From the NCBI GenBank assembly GCA_002504845.1, contig DATW01000040.1, forward strand, positions 3,347-27,719: a stretch of 24,373 bases of DNA. Reading direction: 5' to 3'. The position numbers were made by a program, and so were the translations under genes. The stretch comes from Euryarchaeota archaeon UBA250. Lineage in GTDB: Archaea > Thermoplasmatota > Poseidoniia > Poseidoniales > Thalassarchaeaceae. The notes below the pieces were generated by a model. That model had not been told where the DNA came from. It saw only the letters and a program-made list of their open reading frames with translations, and made no database searches. This document shows, in pieces, positions 23,662 to 24,373 of this stretch (the first letter of the stretch is position 1; every line of letters begins with the position of its first letter).

Positions 23662-24373
23662 TCAATTTAGGATTCCCCAAGCATGCTCTGCATTGCCACG
23701 TATCCATTTGAAATCTGAGATATTCCTGTCACCAGCCTCATCGGATAGGAGGATATGCTCTACTTCGAGAGGGTACTCGTTGTACGTGAGGTGGCTTGTG
23801 AGGCCTGCTCTTGTGGGTTGATCGAAAGTCCAATGCGCCCTTGAAGTGGCCCTTACTTGGAGTTCTACGTTTACCCTGTCGTTGTGGAGTCTTATCCTGA
23901 ATCTTGGGAGTACTGAACCATCTGAATCCCTCAGTGCGTTTGGCTCATCTGGGCGAATGAGTTCAATCGATCCTTGTTCGAGTTTCTCAGTGGTTCCCCT
24001 GGACCGATCGTGCATCAGACCCCTGGCATTACTTGGCCACCTGATTGAATCCCTTTTGGACCAAGGTACCGAATCTTTCTTCGCCATCGACCCTGAGATG
24101 TGCGGCAAGAACCAGTCCAGATACGTCCCATCATCAAAATGAAGAAATCCCCAGAACCATGGTACGCTAGGAGCTTGTACGGTTACCTTCTGAAAGTATG
24201 CTGAACCTTCTACAGCCTCTCCATCTATCGATACGTTGGCTTTCATAGCGTGTATTCTGAGGATATCGTACCCCATCCCCATTGCGTAGACGTTGTTCGC
24301 ATATGTTGCGCTGCTTGGACGTTCCCACCAAGGGGTCAATTCTGCCTCGAAGGATTTTGGAAGATCGGGATTA
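23662..24373 (-). CDS. Unknown protein, possibly lipocalin-like (CrtC/AttH type); N-terminus beyond window
   Basis: The minus-strand frame is open to the right edge; residues upstream of the TTG at 24339 continue as NPDLPKSFEAEL, so the true start lies outside. At least 237 residues are visible. I see no signal peptide or membrane segment in this part. The segment AYFQKVTVQAP with PWFWGFLHFDDGTYLDWF is Trp/Phe-rich with alternating strands, and the C-terminal half has strand-like runs such as RFRIRLHNDRVNVELQVRAT. This recalls carotenoid 1,2-hydratase/AttH-type double lipocalin proteins, but I am not sure, and it could be an unrelated beta-rich family. Tight spacing (20 nt) with the PH-domain gene suggests one transcript. 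Confidence 0.5.
   Translation of the reverse strand, partial: NPDLPKSFEAELTPWWERPSSATYANNVYAMGMGYDILRIHAMKANVSIDGEAVEGSAYFQKVTVQAPSVPWFWGFLHFDDGTYLDWFLPHISGSMAKKDSVPWSKRDSIRWPSNARGLMHDRSRGTTEKLEQGSIELIRPDEPNALRDSDGSVLPRFRIRLHNDRVNVELQVRATSRAHWTFDQPTRAGLTSHLTYNEYPLEVEHILLSDEAGDRNISDFKWIRGNAEHAWGILN

Overview
The window looks like chromosomal DNA of a planktonic marine euryarchaeon, most likely Marine Group II/III (Candidatus Poseidoniia). The archaeal assignment rests on an ABCE1/Rli1 ribosome-recycling ATPase, an archaeal DRG-type GTPase with a TGS domain, the archaeal NMN adenylyltransferase (NadM), the archaeal CTP-dependent riboflavin kinase (RibK, DUF120) and archaeal-type TruA. The narrower placement is inference from bacterial-like genes mixed in (grpE, sucCD, kbl, tatC, two squalene/phytoene synthases), a lipoprotein with an LDL-receptor-A-like acidic Cys motif, and tight gene packing. 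I saw no rRNA, tRNA, CRISPR array, transposase or phage gene.

Layout. 1-898 (-): a nucleotide-sugar pyrophosphorylase, cut by the left edge. 996-5509 (+): sucC and sucD (succinyl-CoA ligase), then two adjacent and different squalene/phytoene synthase family enzymes. 5568-8357 (+): rli1 with an unusual iron-sulfur domain, grpE, and a membrane-anchored DUF1499 protein. 8412-10517 (+): a large secreted lipoprotein alpha/beta hydrolase. 10514-11772 (-): an unknown gene translationally coupled to nadM. About 11836-12747 (+): a dienelactone-hydrolase-like gene bracketed by a diverged direct repeat of about 140 bp. 12925-14823 (+): DRG GTPase and TatC. 14815-16626 (-): a UMF1/Atg22-type MFS transporter with a large acidic insert. 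16771-17856 (+): a GDPD-family protein whose only His-Arg-Gly motif lies at the C-terminus. 17851-20268 (-): kbl and citrate synthase as a pair. 20333-21203 (+): an NTF2-like protein and ribK. 21196-24373 (-): a run of truA, a TPR protein, a PH-domain membrane protein and a partial unknown protein (listed downstream to upstream).

How the genes relate. Kbl releases acetyl-CoA, which citrate synthase consumes; SucCD works in the same cycle. The two prenyl synthases point to squalene or phytoene production. NadM and RibK serve NAD and flavin cofactor synthesis. Rli1, DRG and TruA belong to translation, and GrpE to chaperone function. All four convergent gene pairs overlap at their stop codons by 4-9 bp, leaving no room for terminators between them.

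The items most worth a second look are the altered iron-sulfur ligands of Rli1, the repeat-flanked hydrolase, the apparently permuted or truncated GDPD protein, and the paired squalene/phytoene synthases, one with a long N-terminal extension. I found no clear evidence for a wholly new multi-gene system.
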